Source: Spyradenecus sp045634445 (GTDB taxonomy: Bacteria; Verrucomicrobiota; Kiritimatiellia; RFP12; DVOR01). Taken from it: 25,210 nucleotides of DNA. Shown here in pieces: positions 15,487 to 24,299 of this stretch. Made by a program: the position numbers and the translations under genes. Within the stretch, counting starts at the first letter, position 1, and each line of letters starts with the position of its first letter. The notes under the pieces were generated by a model. That model did no database searches and was not told the origin of the DNA. It saw only the letters and a list, made by a program, of their open reading frames with translations. The stretch covers positions 1 through 25,210 of the forward strand of contig JAZRAG010000084.1 in the NCBI GenBank assembly GCA_045634445.1. Reading direction: 5' to 3'.

Positions 15487-16197
15487 ATGCGCACGGAGAA
15501 TGCATCATTTCGTCCGATTTGGGTGGTGCCGTGTTACAAGCACGAAGCGTGTTTACGTGAGTTTGTTAAGCAGTTGTTGCCGACAGGCGTCCCTATTTTG
15601 GTGGTTGATGATGGTAATCCCACGCCGATGGAGCCAATTGAAGGGGCAAGTCTATTGCGTTGCGACCAAAATGGTGGTAAAGGCTCGGCCCTCATCGCGG
15701 GTGCAGAGTGGGCACTTGCGCGCGGCTACACGCATTTAGTGCAGATTGATGCCGATGGCCAACACGCCGTCGCAGATGCGCTTACAATGATTGGGGCGGC
15801 AAAGGCAGAACCCGCGGTGCTCTTCTCTGGCTTTCCAGTTTATGATGAATCGGTACCAAAATCGCGTGAAAAGGGGCGCGAAGTGACGCGTTTCTTCCTC
15901 CGTCTTGAAACGGGGCTCAAACGTGAAGACGGGCTCTGCGGGTGCCGTGTTTATCCGCTACAAGACTTTCTGAAGGTGGCGCAGCGCGTCTGGACGCGTC
16001 GCATGGGATTTGACGTTGAGGTTATCGTGAAGTGGGTGTGGCAAGGGTTACAAGTGCGCCAACACTTTGTGCACGTCACCTACCCGCTGGATGGCGTCTC
16101 CAATTTCCGTATGGTGCGTGATAATGTGGCCTTTTTTATGCTTCACTCACGCCTCTGTTGCAGCCGCGTGTTTCGCCTTTTGAGGGTTATCCGATGA
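15487..16197 (+). CDS. GT2 family glycosyltransferase (ApeJ N-terminal equivalent)
   Basis: A 236-residue GT-A-fold family 2 transferase. It has VVDDGN (39-44), the D-x-D motif Asp88-Ala-Asp90 in QIDADGQH and no membrane span. GAGGAGG 7 nt before the ATG at 15487 fixes the start; the upstream in-frame ATG lies inside the ligase-dehydratase gene. In enterobacterial ape clusters, as I recall, ApeJ is a GT2 domain fused to an LpxL-like acyltransferase. Here the GT2 is separate and the acyltransferase is fused to the exporter three genes later. It may add a sugar or carrier moiety to which the polyene is joined, as a membrane anchor. The donor and acceptor are unknown. Confidence 0.87.
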   Translation: MRTENASFRPIWVVPCYKHEACLREFVKQLLPTGVPILVVDDGNPTPMEPIEGASLLRCDQNGGKGSALIAGAEWALARGYTHLVQIDADGQHAVADALTMIGAAKAEPAVLFSGFPVYDESVPKSREKGREVTRFFLRLETGLKREDGLCGCRVYPLQDFLKVAQRVWTRRMGFDVEVIVKWVWQGLQVRQHFVHVTYPLDGVSNFRMVRDNVAFFMLHSRLCCSRVFRLLRVIR

Positions 16198-16607
16198 AGC
16201 CTTTTATTTATCAAATGCGTGTGCCGTTTTATGACGTGGACTCCATGCGTGTAGTCTATCACGGTAATTACACGAAGTATTTTGAAGAAGCACGCTGTGC
16301 CTACTTTGAAGCATTAGGGTTGACATACAACGATATGGAAGCGCACGGCTTTTTGTTGCCGGTGATTTCATTAAACATCAAGTACATGCGTTCGTGCGTG
16401 TTTGGGCAAACGCTCAATATTGAAGTGGTACGCGAAGAGAATGACAATCTTATCGTGCTCAACTACACCATTCGCGATGCGGAAACAGGCGAAAAGTGTT
16501 GTAAGGGAACCACGCGCCATGCAGCAATTGATGCCGAGACGAAGGCGCTCTTCTTTGAATTGCCAGAGGCCTTTATTAGCCGTTTGAAAGCAGGTGAAGC
16601 GCGATGA
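16194..16607 (+). CDS. apeK: 4HBT-type acyl thioesterase (ApeK-like)
   Basis: A 137-residue hotdog thioesterase of the YbgC/4-hydroxybenzoyl-CoA type. The active-site segment is YDVDSMRVVYHGNY (residues 11-24), with the Asp in the usual place. It may release the chain or clear mis-loaded carriers. It begins at the ATGA overlap with the glycosyltransferase stop (16194) and ends in an ATGA overlap with the next gene, so translation is coupled on both sides. An upstream in-frame start at 16158 would add 12 poorly conserved residues inside the previous gene. Confidence 0.9.
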   Translation: MKPFIYQMRVPFYDVDSMRVVYHGNYTKYFEEARCAYFEALGLTYNDMEAHGFLLPVISLNIKYMRSCVFGQTLNIEVVREENDNLIVLNYTIRDAETGEKCCKGTTRHAAIDAETKALFFELPEAFISRLKAGEAR

Positions 16608-17212
16608 AGTTTGTGGTGATGTTTTGTTGCCTACTCTTGCCTTTTTGGGGACTCGCAAAGGAGATTCCTGCTCCCTTCATTGCAGCGATGCAACGTGCCT
16701 TAAATGCTGATGCCACTTGGGAAATGACCAAAACCCTGCCCAACGCAACAAAACCCATGACCTCAACTGGCGCTGTATCGTGTTGGCAAGAAAAAGGGAT
16801 GGTGTGGAAGACTTGCGCGCCCTTTGAATCGGAAATTCGCATCACCAAAAGCGACATGACCTTCTTGGAAGATGGTGAAGTTGAAGTAAAGCCCTTTGAT
16901 GAAATGCCCTACTATGAAGAGATTTGCGAGGCGACAGATGCCTTCTTAAAGGGCGATACCGCGGCTTTTGACGATCTCTTTTCGTGGGAATGGCAGGCAG
17001 GCGAAGGAGAAGCCGCGTGGACAATGACGCTCTCTGTGCGTTATCGTCAAATGCGCCGTCTCTTTAAGACCATCACCCTCACGGGGCGTGACACCCTCGA
17101 AACCGTCACCTTCACAACAAGTGATGCGCGCACAGGGATCACCGCACTCAAGTTTACTGAAACGGGGCGTGAAACATACTCCCTCTGGACTTTTGAAACC
17201 GAAGCCAAATGA
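16604..17212 (+). CDS. apeL: LolA-like outer-membrane carrier protein (ApeL-like)
   Basis: A 202-residue exported protein. The N-terminus is a signal peptide (hydrophobic 4-17) with a likely cleavage after GLA at residue 18 and no lipobox. The remainder is beta-rich, with GAVSCWQEKGMVWKTCAPF (56-74) and a later FLEDG turn, like LolA, which chaperones lipoproteins across the periplasm. Position after the thioesterase and before the MMPL exporter fits ApeL, thought to carry the polyene lipid to the outer membrane. Similarity of LolA-fold proteins is low, so the family call relies partly on context. Confidence 0.75.
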   Translation: MKFVVMFCCLLLPFWGLAKEIPAPFIAAMQRALNADATWEMTKTLPNATKPMTSTGAVSCWQEKGMVWKTCAPFESEIRITKSDMTFLEDGEVEVKPFDEMPYYEEICEATDAFLKGDTAAFDDLFSWEWQAGEGEAAWTMTLSVRYRQMRRLFKTITLTGRDTLETVTFTTSDARTGITALKFTETGRETYSLWTFETEAK

Positions 17213-20139
17213 AAAAGTTAGGACTCTTATTCCTTGTATTTGGTGCAATTATTGGGGCGCTCCTCATTCAGCGTCCTGTGATTGAAACCTCGCTCTTTGC
17301 CCTTGTAGGTGAAGGCGAAATCCAAATGCACCCAGAAGTCCTCAATCGTGGTAGTGGCGAAATCCAAGTCCTATTTGAAGCGGCAGAGATGGAGCAGGCA
17401 CTCCCTGTAGCTGAAGCCTTTGAAGCCAAACTCAATCGCGCCGACTATCAAGCAATTCGTTTCAAACTTGATGGAGATGCCTCCCAGCAACTCTTTGACT
17501 GTTATCAAACGGCAGCCACGGGCCTTCTCGCCCCCAAACAAGAGCGTCTCCTCCTCAATGGCGCCTACAACACTTTACGCCAACAAGCCATTCGCAAGTG
17601 GCACACCTCGCTTCTGCCGCTCTTTCCCTTTGAAGCAGACCCCTTCTTCTTACTCAACAACTTTGTCACCTCGCGCCCGCTCTCGATGTCGGGGTGGCAA
17701 GCTGCGATGAATGGGGTGCTTTCTACTGAAACCGATGAGGGTGTGGCGATTTTGCTCTCACTCTCCCTGCCAAAAGCCACCGCCACAAATCCAGATGCAT
17801 TAATTCCAATCGTAACAGAGCTCAAACGTATCGCGGCAGCCCTACAAACGCCTAATGTCACACTCTCCCTTTCAGGCGTTCCTTTACACACCGTTGAAGT
17901 GGCGGGGCGTTGCAAACAGGAAATTACGTGGCTCTCCTTCTTCTCCCTCGCCGTCATTCTCATTACCGCGTGGGCTGCGCTCAAATCTTTCCGTGTTTAC
18001 CCCTATTTACTCTACATTTTAACCCTTTCTGGCGGTATTGGGGTGCTTGTTACCGTGTTGTGTTGCCCCTCGATCCACCTGCTTGCGGGTGTCTTCTCCA
18101 CCACCCTCCTCGGCTTGACGATTGACTACGCATTCCACGGTTTATTGGCAAAAGATGCACAAAAAGTGCGGAAAAACCTCCTTTATTCGTGGATTACGAC
18201 CGAGCTTTCCCTCTTACCCCTGCTCTTCTCTGGGATGCCGATTTTGGTGCAATCCGCACTCTTTATGATGAGCGGCCTCGCAACAACCTTCCTTGCAGTC
18301 TCCTACACCTTGAAGAAGACTCCCCAGACCCTCGCCTCTTCCACGGAAATTGGCACCTCCAATGGCTTTAAACGATTACGTTTTATCCCTATCGTGCTTT
18401 TTCTCGCGTTGGTTCCTTGTTTTGCTTTCATTCAATTTGGCACCGACCTTCAAGATTTTCACTCACCCTCTGAAACGCTTCGCGCAGCAGAAAAGCGTTT
18501 TCACGAATTGACCTTCCCGTCAGCCGACCCAAAGACGCAGGGCTTGCTCGTGATTGAAGGGGATTCCATCGAAGCCGTCCTTGAACGTGAGGAGTCGCTC
18601 AACCTCCCCGCAACCACCCCGCACGTCTCCAACTTCTTACCCTCGCTGGCAAAGCGTCAAGCACTTTATCCCCATCTTAAAGCCCTTTACGAAACAGAAG
18701 GGGCGGCTTTGATTGAAAGCCTCGGAATTGACACCTTACCAACGCTGACACCACCCCGTGCATGGACTACAGAAAACGTGCCCGCCTTACTCTTGGACAA
18801 CTTCTTTATTCAGTGTTCAGATGGCCGCTTTTTGACCGTTATTCCGAATGTGCCAGCCCCAGAAGCGCTTCCTGAAGGCGTTTTCCACTACAATCCGCAA
18901 CGCGTCATGCAACAGACCATTGACCGTCTGAGCCACTTAACGCGTTGCCTCCTTTTTACAGTGGGCCTCATTCTCATTGGTATTTTGTGCATTGTCTTCC
19001 GTAAAAAGGCCATCTTGATTGCGTTACCCTCGCTCTTAGCGATTGGCATTGTTTTCGTCTGCTTTGGCACTCGCGGACAGACGCTCAACCTCTTCCACCT
19101 GCTCGCCTGTTTTATGTTGCTCGGGATGAGTTTGGATTACACCATTTTCTTTGCGTCAGGCGAACGCCACGCGTGGAAGCCTGTGACGTGCTCCTTTATC
19201 ACGAGTTTGGCTGGATTTGGTGCGCTTGCCTTTGTCTCTTTCATGGTTGTGCGCTCTATTGGGCAAGTCTTTGCAGTGGGGCTCACGGCTTCGTACACCG
19301 CAGCCTGGTTGCTCTTCTGGGGCAAATCTGCGCCTAATAACGAAGCGAAACCCAAGACAGAGGTGGCAGCATCGGTGATTGGGCTCCAAATTGTGCTCTG
19401 GATTTACCGTCTTTTAGGCAAATGGGCCATGGACCTTTCAGGGGCTGTGGTAGCCAACACCTTGTGGTTCACGAGCGCCAAGATTCGTCGTTTTACTCAC
19501 TCCCGCAAACGTCTTACCCTCTTTGTGCAATCCATGGTGGACAAATTTGTGGTGATGTCCTGCGGACGCGGTCAACCGCGTGTGGAATTTGCCGAAGATG
19601 CAGATACGCAGGCCTTCGTATCCGACGTTCGCCAACGTAAAGGCGTCTTTTTGCTCACGTCACACTTTGGCGCAGTGGAGATTCTGCCAGCGGCTGACCA
19701 AGAAGCCGTTCCGCTTCACGCCTTCATGCACATTGAGCAAACAGCCATCTTCAATCGTTTTTACTTTGACCACTTTAAGCGCCCTACGGTACACATTCAC
19801 CCCGTTTCAAGTTTTGGCATGGGTGAACTCTTTGAAGCTGGCGATTACTTAGACCAAGGCGACTGTATCTTGATGGCGGCAGACCGTGCCTTTGGCATGC
19901 CTCAAAGCGTCACCTTTATGGGCAAACCTGCCACCTTCCCCAAGGGAGTGTATCGTTTTGCAAAACTCCTTGAACACCCCATCTATTTCGTTGTTTGCTA
20001 TCGGATTCGTCGCAATCACTATCGCGTAGAAGCGCGTCCGCTCTCTGTAGAGCAAGACTTGCTGACACAATTTATTGCCGCGCTTGAGCCCCTTGTTCAG
20101 GCTCATCCGGAACAGTGGTACAATTGGGAACTCCTGTAA
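17209..20139 (+). CDS. apeM: MMPL/RND exporter fused to LpxL-like acyltransferase (ApeM plus ApeJ C-part)
   Basis: A 976-residue fusion. Residues 1-710 form an RND/MMPL transporter: one N-terminal span, a periplasmic domain (about 25-235), a span bundle with Asp306 (GLTIDYAFH), a second periplasmic domain (about 412-575) and a second bundle with Asp643 (GMSLDYTIFF). These two intramembrane Asp residues match the proton path of such pumps. After a linker, residues 745-976 are an LpxL/HtrB-type acyltransferase with H819-x4-E824 in TSHFGAVE, AADR (890-893) and a HPEQWYNW end. The start codon overlaps the apeL stop (ATGA). There is no internal stop or frameshift. A single chain joining acylation to export is unusual for this system. 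It may acylate the polyene carrier lipid at the inner face before export. Confidence 0.92.
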   Translation: MKKLGLLFLVFGAIIGALLIQRPVIETSLFALVGEGEIQMHPEVLNRGSGEIQVLFEAAEMEQALPVAEAFEAKLNRADYQAIRFKLDGDASQQLFDCYQTAATGLLAPKQERLLLNGAYNTLRQQAIRKWHTSLLPLFPFEADPFFLLNNFVTSRPLSMSGWQAAMNGVLSTETDEGVAILLSLSLPKATATNPDALIPIVTELKRIAAALQTPNVTLSLSGVPLHTVEVAGRCKQEITWLSFFSLAVILITAWAALKSFRVYPYLLYILTLSGGIGVLVTVLCCPSIHLLAGVFSTTLLGLTIDYAFHGLLAKDAQKVRKNLLYSWITTELSLLPLLFSGMPILVQSALFMMSGLATTFLAVSYTLKKTPQTLASSTEIGTSNGFKRLRFIPIVLFLALVPCFAFIQFGTDLQDFHSPSETLRAAEKRFHELTFPSADPKTQGLLVIEGDSIEAVLEREESLNLPATTPHVSNFLPSLAKRQALYPHLKALYETEGAALIESLGIDTLPTLTPPRAWTTENVPALLLDNFFIQCSDGRFLTVIPNVPAPEALPEGVFHYNPQRVMQQTIDRLSHLTRCLLFTVGLILIGILCIVFRKKAILIALPSLLAIGIVFVCFGTRGQTLNLFHLLACFMLLGMSLDYTIFFASGERHAWKPVTCSFITSLAGFGALAFVSFMVVRSIGQVFAVGLTASYTAAWLLFWGKSAPNNEAKPKTEVAASVIGLQIVLWIYRLLGKWAMDLSGAVVANTLWFTSAKIRRFTHSRKRLTLFVQSMVDKFVVMSCGRGQPRVEFAEDADTQAFVSDVRQRKGVFLLTSHFGAVEILPAADQEAVPLHAFMHIEQTAIFNRFYFDHFKRPTVHIHPVSSFGMGELFEAGDYLDQGDCILMAADRAFGMPQSVTFMGKPATFPKGVYRFAKLLEHPIYFVVCYRIRRNHYRVEARPLSVEQDLLTQFIAALEPLVQAHPEQWYNWELL

Positions 20140-21743
20140 TGAAGACTCCATCTCAACCGCTCGGTTTAACCGCTCTTGGCGTTTTGTGCGCCCTTGGGAA
20201 TGACAAAGAAACGATTTATGCGCGCGCCCTAGCGGGCGATACTTCGGGAATGCGTTTGGTTCAGGGCGTATTGCCGAATGGCGATGCAACCCCGTTTGGC
20301 ATGGTAGATTTGCCAGAAGACTTTGAGCCCACCCTTGGATCACGCTGCGAACGCCTTGTCGCGGCAGCTGTACAGCAAATTCAGCGCGAAATTGATGACC
20401 TTAAAACGCGCGTACCGCTTGAACGCATCGGCGTCGTGTTGGGCACAAGCAACTCCGAAATGGAAGAGTTTACATCCAATCCCACGCGCATTGACATGGC
20501 CTTGCCGGCAGCCTTCTTGAAGCGTTACATCGGCATTAAGGGGCCGGCGTATGTCATTTCGACAGCTTGTTCTTCGAGTGGCAAGGTCTTTGCCTCTGCT
20601 CGTCAGCTCATCGAAAAGGGCTGCTGTGACGCTGTTGTCGTGGGTGGCGTGGATGCTTTCACGCGCATTGTCGTGAATGGCTTCTATGCATTGGAAGCAT
20701 TGAGCACGGAATTGGCTCGCCCCTTTGGTAAAGACCGCACGGGCATTAACCTCGGCGAAGGTGTTGCCCTCTTTATTCTTGAAAAAGCGCCGGCAGATGT
20801 GATGCTGCTCGGCGTGGGTGAATCTTCTGATGCGTATCACCTCACGGCTCCAGAACCCAATGGCACGGGCGCAGAAGCCGCGCTTCGTGCTGCTATTGCA
20901 GATGCAGGACTCACGCCAGAAGCTATTGACTATGTAAATCTCCATGGCACAGGCACGACCTACAATGACCAGATGGAGAGCCGCGCAGTAGTGAACGTCT
21001 TTGGTGAAAACGTCCCCTGCTCTTCTACAAAGCCGATGACGGGGCACACCTTAGGCGCAGCAGGTGCAATTGAAGCAGCTCTCTGTTGGTTGATGTTAAA
21101 GGCAAAGGGCCCGGCATTACCGCACGTGCTCTCTGGTGAACGCGATGACACGCTTCCAGCGCTTCCGCTTGTCCCGCAAGAGAGCACATTGCATCCCCAA
21201 ACCGTGATTTCCACCTCGTTTGCCTTTGGCGGTAGCAATGTTGCCGTGTTGTTAGGACGTTCTGCGCCCAAGCAAAAGCATTACGCAATGGACGAACTCC
21301 TTGCCCACCGCGCGCCGTTGATTTTGATTGACGATTATGACGATGCCTCCTTCGCACCTGAAACAGGCATGACCACCGAAGTGACCATTCGCAAAAGCGA
21401 TGTCTTCTTCGATCCGCAGCTCGGTGGCACGCCGCCTTGTACAGCTTTGGAATATATGGCACAATCCATTGCGGCCTATGTCGGGCTCTGTGCACGTCAA
21501 CGTGGCGAAGAACCGCAGCTCGGTTTTGTCCTTGGTTCGCGTTCCTTAACGCTTGACCTGCCTTGTTTTGCGGAAGGTGAACGTTATATCGTGTCTATTC
21601 GTCCAGAATTTTCTGACCAACAATTTGCCGCGTTTGATACGCAAATCTTTGATTCGTCTGAACATTGTGTCGCAGCAGCGATGCTCAATGTCTTTCGTCC
21701 TACCGCTGAAGAGGCGAAGGAAATGCTCTCAATTCAAGCTTGA
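20139..21743 (+). CDS. apeO: Ketosynthase fused to ApeP-like dehydratase (ApeO-ApeP)
   Basis: A 534-residue fusion. Residues 1-376 are a ketosynthase with the full triad Cys144 (STACSSS), His269 (NLHGTGT) and His303 (MTGHTLG). Residues 384-534 are a hotdog dehydratase of the ApeP type: an LLAHRAPLILID start with His390, and CTALEYMAQSIAAY with Glu438. In the known system these are separate proteins, ApeO and ApeP. The start is the ATG at 20139, overlapping the exporter stop as TAATG; a GTG eight codons upstream is possible. The fusion would couple condensation with the dehydration that makes each double bond. ApeO normally pairs with the chain-length factor encoded three genes downstream. Confidence 0.93.
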   Translation: MKTPSQPLGLTALGVLCALGNDKETIYARALAGDTSGMRLVQGVLPNGDATPFGMVDLPEDFEPTLGSRCERLVAAAVQQIQREIDDLKTRVPLERIGVVLGTSNSEMEEFTSNPTRIDMALPAAFLKRYIGIKGPAYVISTACSSSGKVFASARQLIEKGCCDAVVVGGVDAFTRIVVNGFYALEALSTELARPFGKDRTGINLGEGVALFILEKAPADVMLLGVGESSDAYHLTAPEPNGTGAEAALRAAIADAGLTPEAIDYVNLHGTGTTYNDQMESRAVVNVFGENVPCSSTKPMTGHTLGAAGAIEAALCWLMLKAKGPALPHVLSGERDDTLPALPLVPQESTLHPQTVISTSFAFGGSNVAVLLGRSAPKQKHYAMDELLAHRAPLILIDDYDDASFAPETGMTTEVTIRKSDVFFDPQLGGTPPCTALEYMAQSIAAYVGLCARQRGEEPQLGFVLGSRSLTLDLPCFAEGERYIVSIRPEFSDQQFAAFDTQIFDSSEHCVAAAMLNVFRPTAEEAKEMLSIQA

Positions 21744-21754
21744 AAGGATCCTTT

Positions 21755-22477
21755 ATGAAACGTATTTTAGTAACAGGTTCTAGCCGTGGCATTGGTAAAG
21801 CCATTGCCATTGAAGCCGCTCGTCAGGGTTATGACCCCGTCATTCACTACTGTGGCAACCGCGCTTCTGCAGAAGCCACTGCAGCAGAAGTGAAAGCCCT
21901 TGGCGCTACAGGCACCATTTTGCAATTTGACTGTGCAGACCGTGCCGCTACAAAGGCCGCGATTGAGGCAGATATTGAGGCAAATGGATGCTATTACGGT
22001 GTGGTTTGTAATGCGGGCATCGCAGATGATAATCCCTTCCCTGTTTTGGAAGAAGAACAGTGGGATCGCGTCTTACGCACCGACTTGGATGGTTTCTATA
22101 ATGTCTTAAAGCCCATCGTGATGCCGATGATTAGCGGACGCGTTCGTGGTCGCATTATTGCACTTTCCTCCATTTCTGGCGTTGTGGGCAATCGTGGCCA
22201 GGTCAATTACTCTGCTGCTAAGGCTGGTATTATTGGCGCCTCGAAGGCGCTTGCTATTGAGTTGGCCAAGCGCAATATCACGGTGAACTGCATTGCCCCT
22301 GGCATTATCGAAACGGAAATGATTGACGGTTTACCTGTCGATGAAGTCAAGAAGGCGATTCCGATGCGCCGTTTTGGCAAGGCTGAAGAAGTAGCTGCTT
22401 TAGCGTGTTTCTTGCTCTCTGAACAGGCTGGTTATATCACACGTCAGGTGATTTCTATCAATGGAGGTATGTTCTAA
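21755..22477 (+). CDS. apeQ: 3-oxoacyl-ACP reductase, FabG-like (ApeQ)
   Basis: A 240-residue short-chain dehydrogenase. It has the NADP-binding TGSSRGIG (7-14), NAG at 86-88, catalytic Ser139, Tyr152 and Lys156 (YSAAK) and PGIIETEM (182-189). It would reduce the 3-keto group after each condensation. The fourth tetrad residue, normally Asn in a TNL segment, appears as Asp110 in RTDLDGFYN. The ATG at 21755 is chosen because GAAAGGA lies 6 nt upstream; an earlier TTG would add five unconserved codons. It follows the KS-dehydratase by 11 nt and overlaps the next gene as TAATG. Confidence 0.95.
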   Translation: MKRILVTGSSRGIGKAIAIEAARQGYDPVIHYCGNRASAEATAAEVKALGATGTILQFDCADRAATKAAIEADIEANGCYYGVVCNAGIADDNPFPVLEEEQWDRVLRTDLDGFYNVLKPIVMPMISGRVRGRIIALSSISGVVGNRGQVNYSAAKAGIIGASKALAIELAKRNITVNCIAPGIIETEMIDGLPVDEVKKAIPMRRFGKAEEVAALACFLLSEQAGYITRQVISINGGMF

Positions 22478-23697
22478 TGCGTCGCGTCGTTATTACAGGT
22501 ACGGGTCTGGTCAGTTCGTTGGGCAATGATGTTGCCTCCGCTTACGAACGTTTGAAAATCCTCAAAAACGCCGTCAAAGTCTCCGATGATTTGAAGACAT
22601 ACAAAGGATTGCAGTCTTTCCTTTGTTCCACGGCAGACGCCTTTGTGCCGCCTGCACATTACACGCGTAAGGTTACGCGCACGATGGGACGTGTTTCCAT
22701 CTTAGCCCTTGCTGCGACCGAACAAGCTTTGACGCAGGCTGGCCTTTTGAATGACCCCATTATTAAGCAGGGCCGTTTAGGCATTGCGTATGGTTCCTCC
22801 TCTGGCAGCGTGGATGCTATTGCAGACTTCTACACGGTGATCGCTGCACGTGAAGTGAAGAATGTCACGAGTTCAACCTACATCAAGATGATGCCGCAGA
22901 CCACGGTGGTCAATCTCTCGGTGCACTTTGGTACCACCGGTCGCTTGATTCCCACAGGCACAGCCTGCACTTCGGGTAGTTTGGCGATTGGTAACGCCTA
23001 TGAAGCGATTAAATACGGCTTACAAGATGTTATGATTGCTGGTGGTGCAGAAGAATTCAGCGCCACGCAGGTCGCTGTCTTTGACACCCTTTTCGCCACT
23101 AGCCGTAAGAATGACGCCCCGCACTTGGCACCTCGCGCCTTTGATAAAGACCGCGATGGCCTCGTCATCGGTGAAGGCGCTGGTACCTTGATTTTGGAAG
23201 AACGCGAACACGCCCTCGCGCGTGGCGCCACCATCCTCGCTGAAATTGTTGGTTTTGGCACCAATACCGATGGTCGCCACGTGACCCAGCCCAACCACGC
23301 GACCATGGCTGAAGCCATGCGTTTAGCTCTCGCTGATGCGAAGTTAACCCCTGACGCTATTGGTTACGTCAATGCCCATGGCACCGCCACCGCTTTAGGT
23401 GACGTCGCAGAAGGCACTGCCACGACCGCAGTGTATGGTTCTCAAGTCCCGGTGAGCACCCTTAAGAACTACATCGGCCACACCTTGGGCGCTTGCGGTG
23501 CAATTGAAGCCGTACTCTCCCTTGAAATGATGCGTAATGAATGGTTCGCGCCCAACCTCAACCTCGTCACACCAGACGAAGCCTGCGGTGCGATGAACCT
23601 CATCATGGGCGAAGGTTTGAAGAAATCCACGCAGTATTTCGCTTCAAATAACTTCGCATTCGGCGGCGTCAACACTTCATTGATTTTTGCACGATAA
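22477..23697 (+). CDS. apeR: Beta-ketoacyl-ACP synthase, FabF-like (ApeR)
   Basis: A 406-residue ketosynthase with the complete FabF triad Cys164 (TGTACTSG), His301 (NAHGTAT) and His335 (NYIGHTLG). It is predicted to catalyse chain condensation on the ACP and, in the known ape system, acts as a homodimer apart from the ApeO/ApeC pair. It starts in a TAATG overlap with the reductase gene, with GGAGG 9 nt before the ATG. Sequence and length are ordinary. Its similarity to fatty-acid FabF would allow that role too, but the location inside the operon argues for polyene synthesis. Confidence 0.95.
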   Translation: MRRVVITGTGLVSSLGNDVASAYERLKILKNAVKVSDDLKTYKGLQSFLCSTADAFVPPAHYTRKVTRTMGRVSILALAATEQALTQAGLLNDPIIKQGRLGIAYGSSSGSVDAIADFYTVIAAREVKNVTSSTYIKMMPQTTVVNLSVHFGTTGRLIPTGTACTSGSLAIGNAYEAIKYGLQDVMIAGGAEEFSATQVAVFDTLFATSRKNDAPHLAPRAFDKDRDGLVIGEGAGTLILEEREHALARGATILAEIVGFGTNTDGRHVTQPNHATMAEAMRLALADAKLTPDAIGYVNAHGTATALGDVAEGTATTAVYGSQVPVSTLKNYIGHTLGACGAIEAVLSLEMMRNEWFAPNLNLVTPDEACGAMNLIMGEGLKKSTQYFASNNFAFGGVNTSLIFAR

Positions 23698-23699
23698 TT

Positions 23700-24299
23700 A
23701 TGAAGCAGACTATTGTCACCCTTTTGCGGCCCACAGTCATCCCGCACGATGCTGCGGTAGTGTTGGATTTTGTGCCGCCTTTACAGCGCAGACGCCTCTC
23801 GCGTTTGCAACAACGCCACTTCGCCTTAGCGCATCAAATCGCAAGTGACCAACCCCAAGACTATCGCGTTATCTTCGCCTCGCAAGATGGTGAAGATGAC
23901 TTGACTCGGAAGTTAGTCGCGGCCTTTAATGATGAGGGCGATGTTTCGCCTATGCGTTTTAGCACCTCTGTGTACAATGCCGCACCTGGACTTTACTCTA
24001 TCTTTACCAAGAATAAAGCCTCCTACAGCGCCATCGCAGCAGAAGACGAAACCTTGGATTGTAGCCTGCTTGAAGCCCTCCTCGCTGACGAACCCTGCCT
24101 GTGGACTTACGCAGAAGAAACCAATCAAACCCCTGCCCTTGGGGTGATGTTCTTCCCAGGGAAAACCGATGGCATTGTCTGCGAATACACCCCCGGCAAC
24201 CCCGCGGCGCCCAACCTCACGCCGCAGGATGTGGAAGCCTTCTTTACGGGGCAAACAACGCACCTTCACTCCCGTTACTTTACGTTGAGCCGACTATGA
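23700..24299 (+). CDS. apeC: Chain-length-factor-like ketosynthase fragment family (ApeC-like)
   Basis: A 199-residue protein resembling the Ketoacyl-synt_2 family, short ketosynthase-like proteins in ape clusters. The tell-tale region is FASQDGEDDLTRKLVAAF (59-76), then SPMRFSTSVYNAAPGLYSI (83-101), and AIAAEDETLD (111-120). The usual SVHNA appears here as SVYNA (90-94). It has no catalytic Cys, so it probably acts as the non-condensing partner of ApeO that sets chain length. It starts 2 nt after the apeR stop without a clear ribosome site and overlaps the next gene by ATGA, so translation is likely coupled. Confidence 0.85.
   Translation: MKQTIVTLLRPTVIPHDAAVVLDFVPPLQRRRLSRLQQRHFALAHQIASDQPQDYRVIFASQDGEDDLTRKLVAAFNDEGDVSPMRFSTSVYNAAPGLYSIFTKNKASYSAIAAEDETLDCSLLEALLADEPCLWTYAEETNQTPALGVMFFPGKTDGIVCEYTPGNPAAPNLTPQDVEAFFTGQTTHLHSRYFTLSRL

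Noticed and set aside
20340..21047. 235-residue minus-strand frame opposite the ketosynthase
   Set aside because: Antisense to the catalytic core of ApeO; no motif.
24101..24295. N-terminal extension of the PlsC-like protein
   Set aside because: The 65 extra residues are apeC in another frame; the ATGA overlap at 24296 and the hydrophobic N-terminus that follows fix the start.
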